A stretch of 64,000 bases of DNA from Modicisalibacter muralis (GTDB lineage Bacteria > Pseudomonadota > Gammaproteobacteria > Pseudomonadales > Halomonadaceae). The stretch is from the NCBI RefSeq assembly GCF_900102945.1, contig NZ_FNGI01000009.1, positions 124,001-188,000 on the forward strand, read 5' to 3'. Below are positions 25,399 through 34,692 of this stretch, in pieces. The position numbers and the translations under genes were made by a program. Positions within the stretch are counted from its first letter, which is position 1, and each line of letters begins with the position of its first letter. Under the pieces are notes generated by a model. That model ran no database searches. It was not told the origin of the DNA and worked only from the letters and a program-made list of their open reading frames with translations.

Positions 25399-26154
25399 CT
25401 ACCCGCTTGTCGCGTCGCCGAACAGAATGCCGATACCCAATCCGATCAGTGTCAGCATTGCCACCCGGCGCATCCCAATCGGAGATAGCGGGGGCGGCCA
25501 GCGCCGGCCGACATAGGTCGCCAGCGCGACCAACGGGATGGCCCAGGCCGTGAGAATGAGGATTTCACCATCCAGCCGGCCCTGGGTGGCGATGAACAGG
25601 GTGCGCGTGCCGGAGGTCACGGCGAACAGCAGGATCAGCATGTTGCCGATGCCCGACAGCGGTAGCGGCTGGCGATAGCAATGATAGATCAACGGCGGTC
25701 CGGCGATGCCGAACAGTCCGCCGCACAGCCCTGACAAGGTGCCGCTGATGAAGAAGCCGGTAGATGACGACAACGTCTCGCGCTGGCTGGGACGCAGCAC
25801 CAGACTGACCCCGCCGTAGAGCACCATCAGGCCCAGCAAAATGCGCAGCACACTGGCGGCGCGACCACTGAGGTAGTCGAGCAGCAGCACGCCGACGACG
25901 ATGGCCGGCACGATGCCCAGGGTCGCCGCGCGGATCGCCCGCCACTCCAGATGTTTTAGCCGGCCCGGCAGGGCCACGGCACAGTTGATCAGCATCATCA
26001 GGCTGACCACGGCGGCCATCGAGGCGACTGGAACGATATCCAGGCCACCGGTCGCTCCCATCACGATCATGCCCAGGCCGAAGCCCGTCACCGTCTGAAA
26101 ATAACCAGCGAAGGCGGCGATCAGCGCGAACAGCAACAGCGTCTCGAGGTTCAT
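25399..26154 (-). CDS. tauE: TauE/SafE-family exporter, probable sulfite exporter
   Basis: 251-residue membrane protein with about eight hydrophobic segments and the family's repeated glycine motifs (FGLGMIVMGATGG; GTLSGLCGGLFGIAGPPLIY). It is last in the leftward order xsc, pta, tauE, with nine bp to pta. In taurine degraders such DUF81 proteins export the sulfite released by Xsc; TauE of Cupriavidus is the model. Ribosome site is weak, suggesting coupling to pta. Confidence 0.75.
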   Translation of the reverse strand: MNLETLLLFALIAAFAGYFQTVTGFGLGMIVMGATGGLDIVPVASMAAVVSLMMLINCAVALPGRLKHLEWRAIRAATLGIVPAIVVGVLLLDYLSGRAASVLRILLGLMVLYGGVSLVLRPSQRETLSSSTGFFISGTLSGLCGGLFGIAGPPLIYHCYRQPLPLSGIGNMLILLFAVTSGTRTLFIATQGRLDGEILILTAWAIPLVALATYVGRRWPPPLSPIGMRRVAMLTLIGLGIGILFGDATSG

Positions 26155-26163
26155 CCGACGTCG

Positions 26164-27192
26164 TCAGCCCGACGCGGCCACGGCGGCCCGCGCCTCGGCC
26201 GCCTGCGCCTGGACCGTGGTCACGGCGATGACATGCACGATGTCCGCGACGCTGCAGCCTCGCGACAGGTCGTTGGCCGGCTTGGCCAGGCCCTGTAGCA
26301 GTGGACCGATCGCTTCGGCGCCGCCAATCCGCTCGGCCAGCTTGTAGCCGATGTTGCCAGCTTCGAGATCGGGAAAGACCAGCACGTTGGCGCGGCCACC
26401 GACCCGCGACTCGGGCAGCTTGCGCGCGGCGATTTCGGCAACAATGGCGGCATCGAGCTGCACGTCCTCGTCGATGGCCAGGTTCGGGCGCTGCATCTTC
26501 ACCTGCCGCGCCGCCGCGACGACCTTGTCGACTGCGGCGTGCCGGGCGCTACCGCTGGTGGAGAACGACAGCATTGCCACCCGTGGCTCCTCGCCCAGCA
26601 GCACTTGGGCACTGTCGGCGGCGGCCATGGCGATATGCGCCAACTGCTCGGCATCGGGATCGATGACCAGCCCACAGTCGGAGAAGATCATGCCGCCCTT
26701 GAGACGGTGGAACGGTTTGCACAGCATCATCAAGAAGAAGCTCGACACCAGCGATGTCCCCGGCGCCAACCCCAGCAACTGGATCGCGCAGCGCACCACA
26801 TCGCCGGTGGTATGCACGGCGCCGGCCACCGAACCATCGGCGTAGCCTTGGCGCACCAGCAGGTTGGCGAAGCACAGCGGCTTCAACACTTCCTGGGCGG
26901 CCTGCTCCGCGGTCATGCCCTTCTTTTCGCGCAGGCCGTGCAGCGCCCCGGCGAGTTCGGGCGTCAGCGGCGAGTCGTGGGGATCGATCAGCTCGACGCC
27001 GGTGAGATCAAGCCTCTGCTCGGCCGCCGCCGCTGCCACTAGCGAGCGCTCACCCACCAGCAGGATCCGCGCGATGCCTTCCCGCGAGGCCTGGCAGGCG
27101 GCCTGCAGCACCCGCGGGTCCTCGCCTTCGCAGAGCACGATGCGTCGGGGCGCCTGGCGGGCCTGATCCATGATTCGATTGAGGGCCTTCAT
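26164..27192 (-). CDS. pta: Phosphate acetyltransferase (short form)
   Basis: Converts acetyl phosphate and CoA to acetyl-CoA and phosphate. 342 residues, the single-domain form without the DRTGG regulatory part. Family stretches: [56 protein letters not shown] and [24 protein letters not shown] at 27192 follows GGAGG. It follows xsc, whose product is acetyl phosphate, so the pair routes sulfoacetaldehyde carbon to acetyl-CoA. Confidence 0.92.
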   Translation of the reverse strand: MKALNRIMDQARQAPRRIVLCEGEDPRVLQAACQASREGIARILLVGERSLVAAAAAEQRLDLTGVELIDPHDSPLTPELAGALHGLREKKGMTAEQAAQEVLKPLCFANLLVRQGYADGSVAGAVHTTGDVVRCAIQLLGLAPGTSLVSSFFLMMLCKPFHRLKGGMIFSDCGLVIDPDAEQLAHIAMAAADSAQVLLGEEPRVAMLSFSTSGSARHAAVDKVVAAARQVKMQRPNLAIDEDVQLDAAIVAEIAARKLPESRVGGRANVLVFPDLEAGNIGYKLAERIGGAEAIGPLLQGLAKPANDLSRGCSVADIVHVIAVTTVQAQAAEARAAVAASG

Positions 27193-27214
27193 TGGTAAGC
27201 GCCTCCACAATGCG

Positions 27215-27238
27215 TCGCTTCGCCCTACAGCGAAGCGA
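27215..27238 (-). other. Hairpin in the pta leader
   Basis: TCGCTTCGC-CCTACA-GCGAAGCGA is a perfect nine-base-pair stem 22 bp before the pta ATG. No U-run follows on the minus strand, so it is more likely an mRNA processing or stability stem than a terminator. Confidence 0.5.
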
Positions 27239-27299
27239 AAGGAAAAGCCCCGGCCGCGAGACACACGCTGGCCAGGGGAAGCTCAATACCTTTCACCTT

Positions 27300-27441
27300 A
27301 GGAAGGCGCTGATTTATGTCGCGAGCGATGAGGGGTTGGCCGCCGCCGGCGCGCAGGAACCGGAGTTGACTATTGTCAATGAGGATTCCGAGTACCGCCG
27401 GCGACCAAGCCATCGAGCGCAGCAATAAATCAGCCGTTCCT
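27300..27441. repeat. Palindrome-bounded intergenic element between xsc and pta
   Basis: About 140 bp bounded by GCTGATTTAT (27308-27317) and its exact complement ATAAATCAGC (27425-27434), with partly matching outer AGGAA/TTCCT. Inside is the core GGAGTTGAC-TATT-GTCAATGAG (27362-27383), shared with 682-704. Its right edge touches the xsc stop. Looks like a dispersed non-coding repeat that folds into a long stem. Confidence 0.6.
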
Positions 27442-29261
27442 CAGACGTAGTCCTGATACTTCTCGAGCAACCGTACCGGCTTCTTCAGCGCATCGCGGCG
27501 GAACGGGTCGCCCAGTTCGCGGGTACACATGATCTCGATGATGCAGGTCTTGCCCTCGTTCATCTGCATATCCACGGCCTTCTTCAGCGCCGGGCCCACG
27601 TCCTCGAGACGATCCACGGTGATGCCCTCGGCGCCCATCGCGCGGCCGATCTCGGCGAAGCTCTGGTTGTCGAGTTCGCCGGCGACGAAGCGGCGATTAT
27701 AGAACTCCACCTGGTTCTTCTTCTCGGCCCCCCACTGGCGGTTGTGGAACACCACCGCGGTCACCGGGATCTCGTGACGTACTGCGGTCATGGTCTCCAT
27801 CAGGCTCATGCCCCAGGCGCCATCGCCGGCGTAAGCAATCGCCGGACGCTCCGGCGCGGCGACCTTGGCACCGATGATGGTCGGTAGCGCATAGCCGCAG
27901 TTACCGAAGCTCATCGGTGCGAAGAAGCTGCGCGGCTTCTCGAAGCGCAGGTAACTGTGCGCCACGGCGTTGATGTTGCCGATGTCGGTGGAGACCATGA
28001 CGTCCTCGGGCATGGCCTTCTCGAGTTCGCGCAGCACCTGGCGCGGGTGCAGGTACTCACCGCCCGAGAATGGCGTCTCGCCCCCGGCCTCGTCGATGGC
28101 GTCGAGGCTGAACGGATCCTTCTCGTGGGTCCACTCGTCGAGCTCCTTCTCCCAGGCGGCCTTCTCGTCCTGGATCTTGGCCAGGCGCTCCTCCTTGCTG
28201 GCATCGCAGGCCAGTTGGCGGCTCGACAGGCGTTCGGTGATGGCCTCGGCGGCATCCTTGGCGTCGCCGCAGATGCCCACCGAGATCTTCTTCACCAGCC
28301 CCAGCATCTTATGGTCGGCGTCGATCTGGATGATCTTGGCGTCCTTCGGCCAGTAGTCCAGCCCATGCTGCGGCAGGGTGCCGAACGGCCCGAGACGGGT
28401 GCCCAGAGCGATCACCACATCGGCCTGGGCGATCAGCTTCATGCCTGCTTTGGAGCCCTGATAGCCCAGCGGACCGCACCACAGCGGATGGCTGGCCGGG
28501 AACGAATCGTTGTGCTGGTAGCTGTTGACCACCGGCGCGCCGAGGCGCTCGGCCAGCGCCTTGCAGGCGTCGACGCCATCGGCCATTACTACTCCGCCGC
28601 CGGAGACGATCACCGGGAACTTGGCATTGGCCAGTAGCTCCGCCGCCTCGTCCAGGCTCCGAGCCCCGCCAGGGCCGCGATCGAGACGCGCCGGCTGGGG
28701 GATTTCGGCCTCGATCTCGCCGTAGAAGTAATCGCGCGGGATATTCAGCTGGGTCGGGCCCATCTCGGACATCGCCCGATCGAAGCAGCGCGCGGTGTAC
28801 TCGGCCATGCGCGACGGATGGGTGACGTGGCCCTGGTATTTGGTGAATTCCTGGAACATCGGCAACTGGTTGCATTCCTGGAAGCCACCCAGGCCGATGC
28901 CGGTGGTGCCGGCCTCGGGGGTGACGATGACCACCGGGCTGTGCGCCCAATAAGCGGCGGCGATACCGGTCACGCAGTTGGAGATGCCGGGCCCGTTCTG
29001 GCCGATCACCATGCCGTGACGCCCGGAGACCCGCGCGTAGCCGTCGGCCATGTGTGCGGCGCCCTGCTCGTGGACCACCGGAATCAGGCGGATGCCGGCC
29101 GGGGCAAAGATATCCATGGCGTCCATGAAGGCCGAGCCCATGATGCCGAACATGTCGGTGACGCCATTGGCGACCATGGTTTCGACGAAGGCCTCCGACG
29201 GAGTCATCTTCTGCTTGCCCTGCACGACCGGGCGGTTGTCGTGGTTGTCCTGGGTGCTCAT
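27441..29261 (-). CDS. xsc: Sulfoacetaldehyde acetyltransferase
   Basis: TPP enzyme converting sulfoacetaldehyde and phosphate to acetyl phosphate and sulfite (EC 2.3.3.15), the central step of taurine and related C2-sulfonate degradation. 606 residues with three TPP-family domains: N-terminal PYR domain with the activating Glu in PVVHEQGAAHMADGYARVSG, middle domain, and PP domain with AYAGDGAWGMSLMETMTAV and VVFHNRQWGAEKKNQ for Mg-TPP. Start at 29261 follows GGAGGACG. It leads the xsc-pta-tauE unit from the promoter at 29327-29355. Confidence 0.95.
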   Translation of the reverse strand: MSTQDNHDNRPVVQGKQKMTPSEAFVETMVANGVTDMFGIMGSAFMDAMDIFAPAGIRLIPVVHEQGAAHMADGYARVSGRHGMVIGQNGPGISNCVTGIAAAYWAHSPVVIVTPEAGTTGIGLGGFQECNQLPMFQEFTKYQGHVTHPSRMAEYTARCFDRAMSEMGPTQLNIPRDYFYGEIEAEIPQPARLDRGPGGARSLDEAAELLANAKFPVIVSGGGVVMADGVDACKALAERLGAPVVNSYQHNDSFPASHPLWCGPLGYQGSKAGMKLIAQADVVIALGTRLGPFGTLPQHGLDYWPKDAKIIQIDADHKMLGLVKKISVGICGDAKDAAEAITERLSSRQLACDASKEERLAKIQDEKAAWEKELDEWTHEKDPFSLDAIDEAGGETPFSGGEYLHPRQVLRELEKAMPEDVMVSTDIGNINAVAHSYLRFEKPRSFFAPMSFGNCGYALPTIIGAKVAAPERPAIAYAGDGAWGMSLMETMTAVRHEIPVTAVVFHNRQWGAEKKNQVEFYNRRFVAGELDNQSFAEIGRAMGAEGITVDRLEDVGPALKKAVDMQMNEGKTCIIEIMCTRELGDPFRRDALKKPVRLLEKYQDYV

Positions 29262-29302
29262 GGGGCGTCCTCCGAGCGAATGTTGATTTATTGGTACGAA
29301 TA

Positions 29303-29355
29303 ATTCCGTTTTCTGGAATAAGTCGAAATCTAGACGCCTCGAATGACACCGTCAA
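29303..29355 (-). promoter_or_regulatory. Promoter and palindromic operator of xsc
   Basis: Minus-strand TTGACG (29350-29355) and TAGATT (29327-29332), spacer 17, followed by ATTCC-N7-GGAAT (29303-29319). The AT-rich block beyond the -35 (GTCAATAAAAATTTCAAAAA and on to 29382) also matches the thiO/cobS gap. Divergent iclR makes its product the obvious candidate repressor. Confidence 0.75.
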
Positions 29356-29449
29356 TAAAAATTTCAAAAAATGATATGCTTTCTACCGAAAATAGGGATT
29401 GATATATTCCAGTCATGACTCATCGCCCCATCCGTACGAGAGGCTCGAG

Positions 29450-30250
29450 ATGAAATCCGAGGTAGCCAAGATCGATGGCGACACGCCGACGATGCGCCTG
29501 CTGGCGCTTCTGGAAGTGATCGCGGAGAAGGATCAGTTCTTCACCCTGCAGGGTCTGGTCGAGGAGACAGGACTGCCCAAGCCGACGCTGCACCGCATGC
29601 TGCAGCAGCTCGAGGCCGCCGGCATGTTGCAGCGCGATGGCGACAACCGACAGTACGGCACCGGCGTGCGCCTGCGGCGCCTGGCCGAGACGCTGCTGAT
29701 GAACAACACCGTGCACGGCGCCCGCCACAGCGTCCTCAGCCAACTGGTCGGGGAAATCGACGAGAGCTGCAACATTACCGCGCTGTCCGGCAACGAGGTG
29801 CTCTATCTCGATCGCGTCGAGACCACCGCGCCGCTGCGTTTCTATCTGCACCCCGGATCGCGGGTGCCGGTGCACGCCTCGGCCAGCGGCAAACTGTTCC
29901 TGGCGCAGATGAGCCCCGCCCAGCGCAAGCGCCTGCTCGCCCACGTACCTCTGGAACGCTTCACGCCCAATACGCTGATCGACCTGGATGCGCTGGAAAG
30001 CGAAATCGAGCGAGTGCGCCGCGACGGCTATGCCTTCGACGATGAAGAGTTCCTGCCTGGGCTAATCTGTATTGCCGTACTGGTGCCGGGCGCCAAGGGG
30101 CGCTCGAACCTGGGCATCGCCATCCAGGCGCCTACCATGCGCCTGACGTCGGACCAGGCACTGCAGTTCCTGCCGGCCCTGCAACGCGCCGCCAAGGCGA
30201 TCGCCGCCATCGACGCCGAGGCCACGCCCGGCAACAGCGCCTTCGCCTGA
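29450..30250 (+). CDS. IclR-family transcriptional regulator of C2-sulfonate genes
   Basis: 266-residue regulator: N-terminal winged HTH (MRLLALLEVIAEKDQFFTLQ, GLPKPTLHRMLQQLEAAGML) and C-terminal IclR effector domain (HPGSRVPVHASASGKLFLAQ, DGYAFDDEEFLPGLICIAV). ATG at 29450 is preferred over 29399 because the family fold begins just after it. It is divergent from xsc across the control region with the ATTCC-N7-GGAAT palindrome, which recurs upstream of thiO-tauX-tauY; regulation of both is inferred. Confidence 0.88.
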   Translation: MKSEVAKIDGDTPTMRLLALLEVIAEKDQFFTLQGLVEETGLPKPTLHRMLQQLEAAGMLQRDGDNRQYGTGVRLRRLAETLLMNNTVHGARHSVLSQLVGEIDESCNITALSGNEVLYLDRVETTAPLRFYLHPGSRVPVHASASGKLFLAQMSPAQRKRLLAHVPLERFTPNTLIDLDALESEIERVRRDGYAFDDEEFLPGLICIAVLVPGAKGRSNLGIAIQAPTMRLTSDQALQFLPALQRAAKAIAAIDAEATPGNSAFA

Positions 30251-30488
30251 CACACCCGGGGGTCGTCGCACCTATGACGACCGCCGGCTTCCTCAGGCTC
30301 CATAATCACCTTCCAACTGGTCCCATCGGTTACCCGCCAGCACTGCTAGGGTCACGTCAATGGCATGACACAACACTGACCGCGAATGTCCCGAATTCCG
30401 CTCATGCGCAAGCGTGCCACCCGACAAGTCGATCACGGCACGACACGACGTCGCTACCCAACAACAAGTGCAACGACGAGGTAACTCT

Positions 30489-32096
30489 ATGGCCGATACG
30501 ATCCGATTTCTCCACCGGTCACGCGTAGCGCTGCGGACACTACTGGCGCTACTGCCGCTGGGCATGGCATCGACAGCCCATGCCGGCATCGACCAAAGCG
30601 TCGAGGCACTGGTCGCTCCGATCGCCGACACCGTCTCGTCGCTGATTTTCTTCAGCGTGCCGCTATTCGGTACCGAGCTGCCGCTGGTGGTGCTGTGGCT
30701 GGTCGCCGGGGCGGTGTTCTCGACGCTCTACTTCAACTTCATCAACGTGCGCGGCCTGCGCCACGCATTGAAGCTGGTGCGTGGCGACTACGCCTGCCCC
30801 AAGGCCAAGGGCGAGGTATCGCACTTCCAGGCGTTGGCCACGGCGGTATCGGGCACGGTGGGTATCGGCAATATTGGCGGGGTGGCCATCGCCGTCTCGC
30901 TGGGCGGGCCCGGGGTGCTATTCTGGATGGTGTTGGCCGGTTTCCTGGGCATGTCGACCAAGTTCGTCGAGTGTACCCTGGCCACCCACTACCGCCGCCA
31001 GAATGCCGACGGTTCGGTTTCCGGCGGGCCGATGTTCTACCTCAACCGCGGCCTGGCCGAGCGCGGGCTGCCGCGCCTGGGCCGCTTCATGGGCGGCTTC
31101 TACGCGGTGGGCATCGTCATCGGCTGCCTAGGCATCGGCAACATGTTCCAGTCCAACCAGGCCTTCGTGCAGTTCGTCAACGTCACCGGCGGCCCAGAGG
31201 GAAGCTGGTTCGCCGACAAGGGCTGGCTGTTCGGCCTGGCCATGGCCGCGCTGATCGGTCTGGTGATCCTCGGCGGCATCAAGTCGATTGCCCGCGTTAC
31301 CGAGAAGATCGTGCCGTTCATGGCGGTCCTCTATTGCAGCATGGCCCTGCTGGTAATTGGCATGAACGCCGAGGCGATTCCCTTCGCGATCAGCGCCATC
31401 TTCCACGGCGCATTTACGCCTGAGGGCGTCGCCGGCGGCGCGCTGGGCGCGATCATCATCGGCTTCCAGCGTGCGGTGTTCTCCAACGAGGCGGGCATCG
31501 GTTCGGCCGCCATCGCCCACTCGGCGGTACGCACGCGTCACCCGGTCACCGAGGGATACGTGTCGCTACTCGAGCCGTTCATCGACACCATCGTCATCTG
31601 CAGCCTGACCGGCCTGGTGATCGTCACCACGCTCTATTACGAGCCCGGCTTTGCCCAGGGGGTCGGCGGCATCGAGATGACCTCGCACGCCTTCGAGCGC
31701 AACGTCGCCTGGCTGCCCATTCCCCTGTCGGTCGCCGCGCTGCTGTTCGCCTTCTCCACGGCGATTTCCTGGTCCTACTACGGGCTCAAGGGCTGGTCCT
31801 ACCTGTTCGGCGAAAGCCAGCTGGGACGCGGCCTGTTCAAGCTGCTGTTCTGCAGCTTCATCGTCATCGGCGCAATGATCCAGCTGCGCTCGATGCTGTC
31901 GCTGTCCGATGCGCTGGTGTTCGTCATCTGCGTGCCCAACATCCTCGGCATTTACCTTTTGGCGCCGGTAGTCAAACGCGAGCTCAAGCGCTACCACGCC
32001 AAGCTGAGGGATGGCGAGATCGTCGATCATCGCGAGCACCGGGAAGCCTCGCCGGCGGTCCAGCGCGAAGCCCGCACCGCCGGCAAAAGCCTCTAG
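30489..32096 (+). CDS. Sodium:alanine/glycine symporter (AGCS family)
   Basis: 535-residue sodium-coupled transporter. A signal-like hydrophobic start ending at AHAG is followed by about ten helices. AGCS signatures: LATAVSGTVGIGNIGGVAIA, GGPMFYLNRGLAERG, FQRAVFSNEAGIGSAAIAHS and FAFSTAISWSYYGLKGWSYL. ATG at 30489 follows GAGGTAA. Downstream of iclR in the same direction but with 238 bp between, so probably a separate unit. Alanine or glycine is the family substrate; involvement in sulfonate metabolism (nitrogen or taurine-like amines) is speculative. Its stop overlaps the convergent GGDEF-EAL gene at CTAG. Confidence 0.88.
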   Translation: MADTIRFLHRSRVALRTLLALLPLGMASTAHAGIDQSVEALVAPIADTVSSLIFFSVPLFGTELPLVVLWLVAGAVFSTLYFNFINVRGLRHALKLVRGDYACPKAKGEVSHFQALATAVSGTVGIGNIGGVAIAVSLGGPGVLFWMVLAGFLGMSTKFVECTLATHYRRQNADGSVSGGPMFYLNRGLAERGLPRLGRFMGGFYAVGIVIGCLGIGNMFQSNQAFVQFVNVTGGPEGSWFADKGWLFGLAMAALIGLVILGGIKSIARVTEKIVPFMAVLYCSMALLVIGMNAEAIPFAISAIFHGAFTPEGVAGGALGAIIIGFQRAVFSNEAGIGSAAIAHSAVRTRHPVTEGYVSLLEPFIDTIVICSLTGLVIVTTLYYEPGFAQGVGGIEMTSHAFERNVAWLPIPLSVAALLFAFSTAISWSYYGLKGWSYLFGESQLGRGLFKLLFCSFIVIGAMIQLRSMLSLSDALVFVICVPNILGIYLLAPVVKRELKRYHAKLRDGEIVDHREHREASPAVQREARTAGKSL

Positions 32097-34432
32097 CGTG
32101 ATTCTCTCGAAGCCGAGCGCTGCACAGACAGCGCCTCGGTCAGCCCCTCCAGCGGCATCGGTCGATAGAACCAGTAGCCCTGGAACCGCGTGCAATCGTT
32201 GGCATGCAAGAATGCCAACTGCTCGGCAGTCTCGACGCCTTCGGCAACGATATCCAGCTTGAGATGCCGCGAGATGGCGATGATCGTCTGCACGATGGCC
32301 GCATCGTTGGGGTCGACGATGTCCTGAACGAAACTGCGGTCGATCTTGAGTTCGTCCAGTGGCAGCCGTTTGAGATACGAAAGCGAAGAATAGCCGGTGC
32401 CGAAGTCGTCGATGGCGATACCCACGCCGACCCGCTTGAGTGCATGCATGATCGCCACGGCTTCAAGCAGATGGTCGATCAGCACCCCTTCGGTGACTTC
32501 GAACAACAAGCGTTCGGGCGCGATGCCAGCTTTATGGATCAGTGCCTCGACATGGCTCACGAAGTCCGGCTGGTTGAAGTGCCGCGGACTGATATTGATC
32601 GATAGCCGGGGCAGGTCCCTCGCGTCGATCTGCTGCAGGCATCGACACGCTTCGTCGAGTACCCACTCGTCAAGCTCGACGATCAGGCCGCTCTCTTCGG
32701 CCAGGGGAATGAATTCTTCCGGTGAAATCATGCCGTGCTGCGGATGCTCCCAGCGCAACAGCGCCTCGGCACCGACAATGGCCCCGCTGGCATCGACCTG
32801 GGGCTGGTAAAACAGCAGCAGCTGGTCCTGCTCCAGCGCACGGCGCAGGTCCTGCTCTAGAGCCACGCGTCGCTCCACCTCTGCCTGCATGCTCGGCAGA
32901 TAGCCACAGATACGCGCACGCCCCGCGGCCTTGGCCTGATACATGGCGGTATCAGCATGCTTGAGCAGGTCGACGGCGGTTTCCTCGGCACGCGGAAACA
33001 ATACGTAGCCGATACTCGGCGTCACCTTGAGCGTACGCCCGGAGAGCACATAGGGCGCCGATAGGGCATCCATGATGCGCACGGCAACGGTCCGCGCGGC
33101 GTGCTCGGCCTGCTCGCGGCTGCCCTGCAGATCGGCCACCATGACCACGAACTCATCACCGCTCAGCCGCGCGGCGATATCCCCGCCGCGCAGCAGGCTG
33201 GTCAAACGTTTCGCCGCGTCGCACAGCAGTCGATCGCCCAACGCATGGCCCAGCGAGTCGTTGACCGACTTGAAGCGGTCGAGATCGAGAAACAGCACCG
33301 CGCCTAGGCCGCCATCACGCCGAGATTGTGACAACGTCTGCGACAACCGATCGAGCAGTAGCCGACGATTGGGTAGATCGGTCAGTGGATCGTAATAGGC
33401 TTGATAATGAATGGTGGCTTCGGCCTGCTTACGCTCGGTGAAATCCTCGATCACCGTCACGCCACCGACGATATCGCCATCAGCATTACGGACACCATTG
33501 AAGAAAGCCCGTAGTGGCATTGTCTTGCCACTGTTCATCGAGACGTAATCGCCTTCATAATAGCCGAAACCTTCGCTCAGCGCGTGCCCTACGGCCTGCT
33601 TGACGCGCTCGTCGGGCAACTCGCGCAGGATATCAAGCCCCACCATTTTCTCGCGCGGCGCACCCATGATCTCGAGAAGTTTGTCATTACACTCGACGAC
33701 CACACCATTGTGATCGAAATGCAACAGGCCCAATGGCGAGGACTGAAAGATCGTACGGTAACGGTTCTCGCTTTCGCGTTGCGAAGCCTCGCGCTCGGTT
33801 ACCTCGACACGCAGGCGGATATTGTCCTCAATGATCAGACTCAGGCGCCGGCTGACGACCAGCGTCAGCGCCAGAAACAATGCCATTGTGGCCGCAATGA
33901 ACAGCGCCACCGGGGAGCTGACCAGCGCGTATTGGATCATTAACGGTGCAATGGTCGGAATCAGGAATAGTGCCGCCACGCCCCATACCGAAGAAAGCGT
34001 GGTCACCGCGCCAGCGCCCATCCCGGCCAGAATGATCGCTAGTGCCGCCTGATATTCATAATGTTCCATTGAGAAAAACAACAATCCGGCGATGCCCCAG
34101 GCCAGCCCCCCGGCAAATGCACCCAACGCGAACCACCCGAGCCAACACCTCCGCACTTGCTCAGTTGGCGTCTGGCGGTGAAAACGTATTGCCAGCCATA
34201 GGCGTAACAACGAGATCACCGAATGCGCCGCCAGCCAGGCCAGCAACACGCTGTGTCCAATCACCGACCAAAGAGCCATGACCAGTAGCAGGGCGCCGAT
34301 CAGGCTGGCCAACACTGGCTGCCATAACCCGTCATAGAGCATCCTGATCTGCTCGCGGCGCACGATGCGCTGCTGTTTGCTCATCCCGTCGGATTCGGCT
34401 ATCGCCTCGAGACGCCTAAGGAAGGCTGACAT
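32093..34432 (-). CDS. Membrane PAS-GGDEF-EAL cyclic-di-GMP protein
   Basis: 779 residues. About six N-terminal transmembrane helices (roughly 35-210), a PAS domain (about 235-350), a diguanylate cyclase domain with RLSGDEFVVMV (SGDEF is an accepted active variant) and an EAL phosphodiesterase domain with GAEALLRWEHPQHGMIS, AIDDFGTGYSSLSYLKRLPL. Both catalytic signatures appear intact, so the protein could make and/or degrade c-di-GMP in response to a signal at the membrane or PAS pocket. ATG at 34432 follows AAGGAGT. Confidence 0.92.
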   Translation of the reverse strand: MSAFLRRLEAIAESDGMSKQQRIVRREQIRMLYDGLWQPVLASLIGALLLVMALWSVIGHSVLLAWLAAHSVISLLRLWLAIRFHRQTPTEQVRRCWLGWFALGAFAGGLAWGIAGLLFFSMEHYEYQAALAIILAGMGAGAVTTLSSVWGVAALFLIPTIAPLMIQYALVSSPVALFIAATMALFLALTLVVSRRLSLIIEDNIRLRVEVTEREASQRESENRYRTIFQSSPLGLLHFDHNGVVVECNDKLLEIMGAPREKMVGLDILRELPDERVKQAVGHALSEGFGYYEGDYVSMNSGKTMPLRAFFNGVRNADGDIVGGVTVIEDFTERKQAEATIHYQAYYDPLTDLPNRRLLLDRLSQTLSQSRRDGGLGAVLFLDLDRFKSVNDSLGHALGDRLLCDAAKRLTSLLRGGDIAARLSGDEFVVMVADLQGSREQAEHAARTVAVRIMDALSAPYVLSGRTLKVTPSIGYVLFPRAEETAVDLLKHADTAMYQAKAAGRARICGYLPSMQAEVERRVALEQDLRRALEQDQLLLFYQPQVDASGAIVGAEALLRWEHPQHGMISPEEFIPLAEESGLIVELDEWVLDEACRCLQQIDARDLPRLSINISPRHFNQPDFVSHVEALIHKAGIAPERLLFEVTEGVLIDHLLEAVAIMHALKRVGVGIAIDDFGTGYSSLSYLKRLPLDELKIDRSFVQDIVDPNDAAIVQTIIAISRHLKLDIVAEGVETAEQLAFLHANDCTRFQGYWFYRPMPLEGLTEALSVQRSASRESR

Positions 34433-34692
34433 GCTCACTCCTTTCACCGCACCGCGCATATCACCAACACTCTTCAATGTAATGCATCGCACCGATCCGC
34501 CAAGCTGACATTTGAACTCGTAGCACTACAATGATCGTACTCTGGCGCCGCGCCAAAGCCTTCAATAGCAAACGATACAGCATCAAATTCGTCATACCGA
34601 CCAAGGCCCTTTCGGCTCAGATATTTCGTATTGCACGTCATCAGACGCGCTTAGCATACTTGACGCCTTGCCCGGCAAGGAGCGCCGACCCC

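Noticed and set aside
32093-34432. Degenerate GGDEF domain because the motif reads SGDEF
   Set aside because: SGDEF is a common active variant and neighbouring residues are intact.
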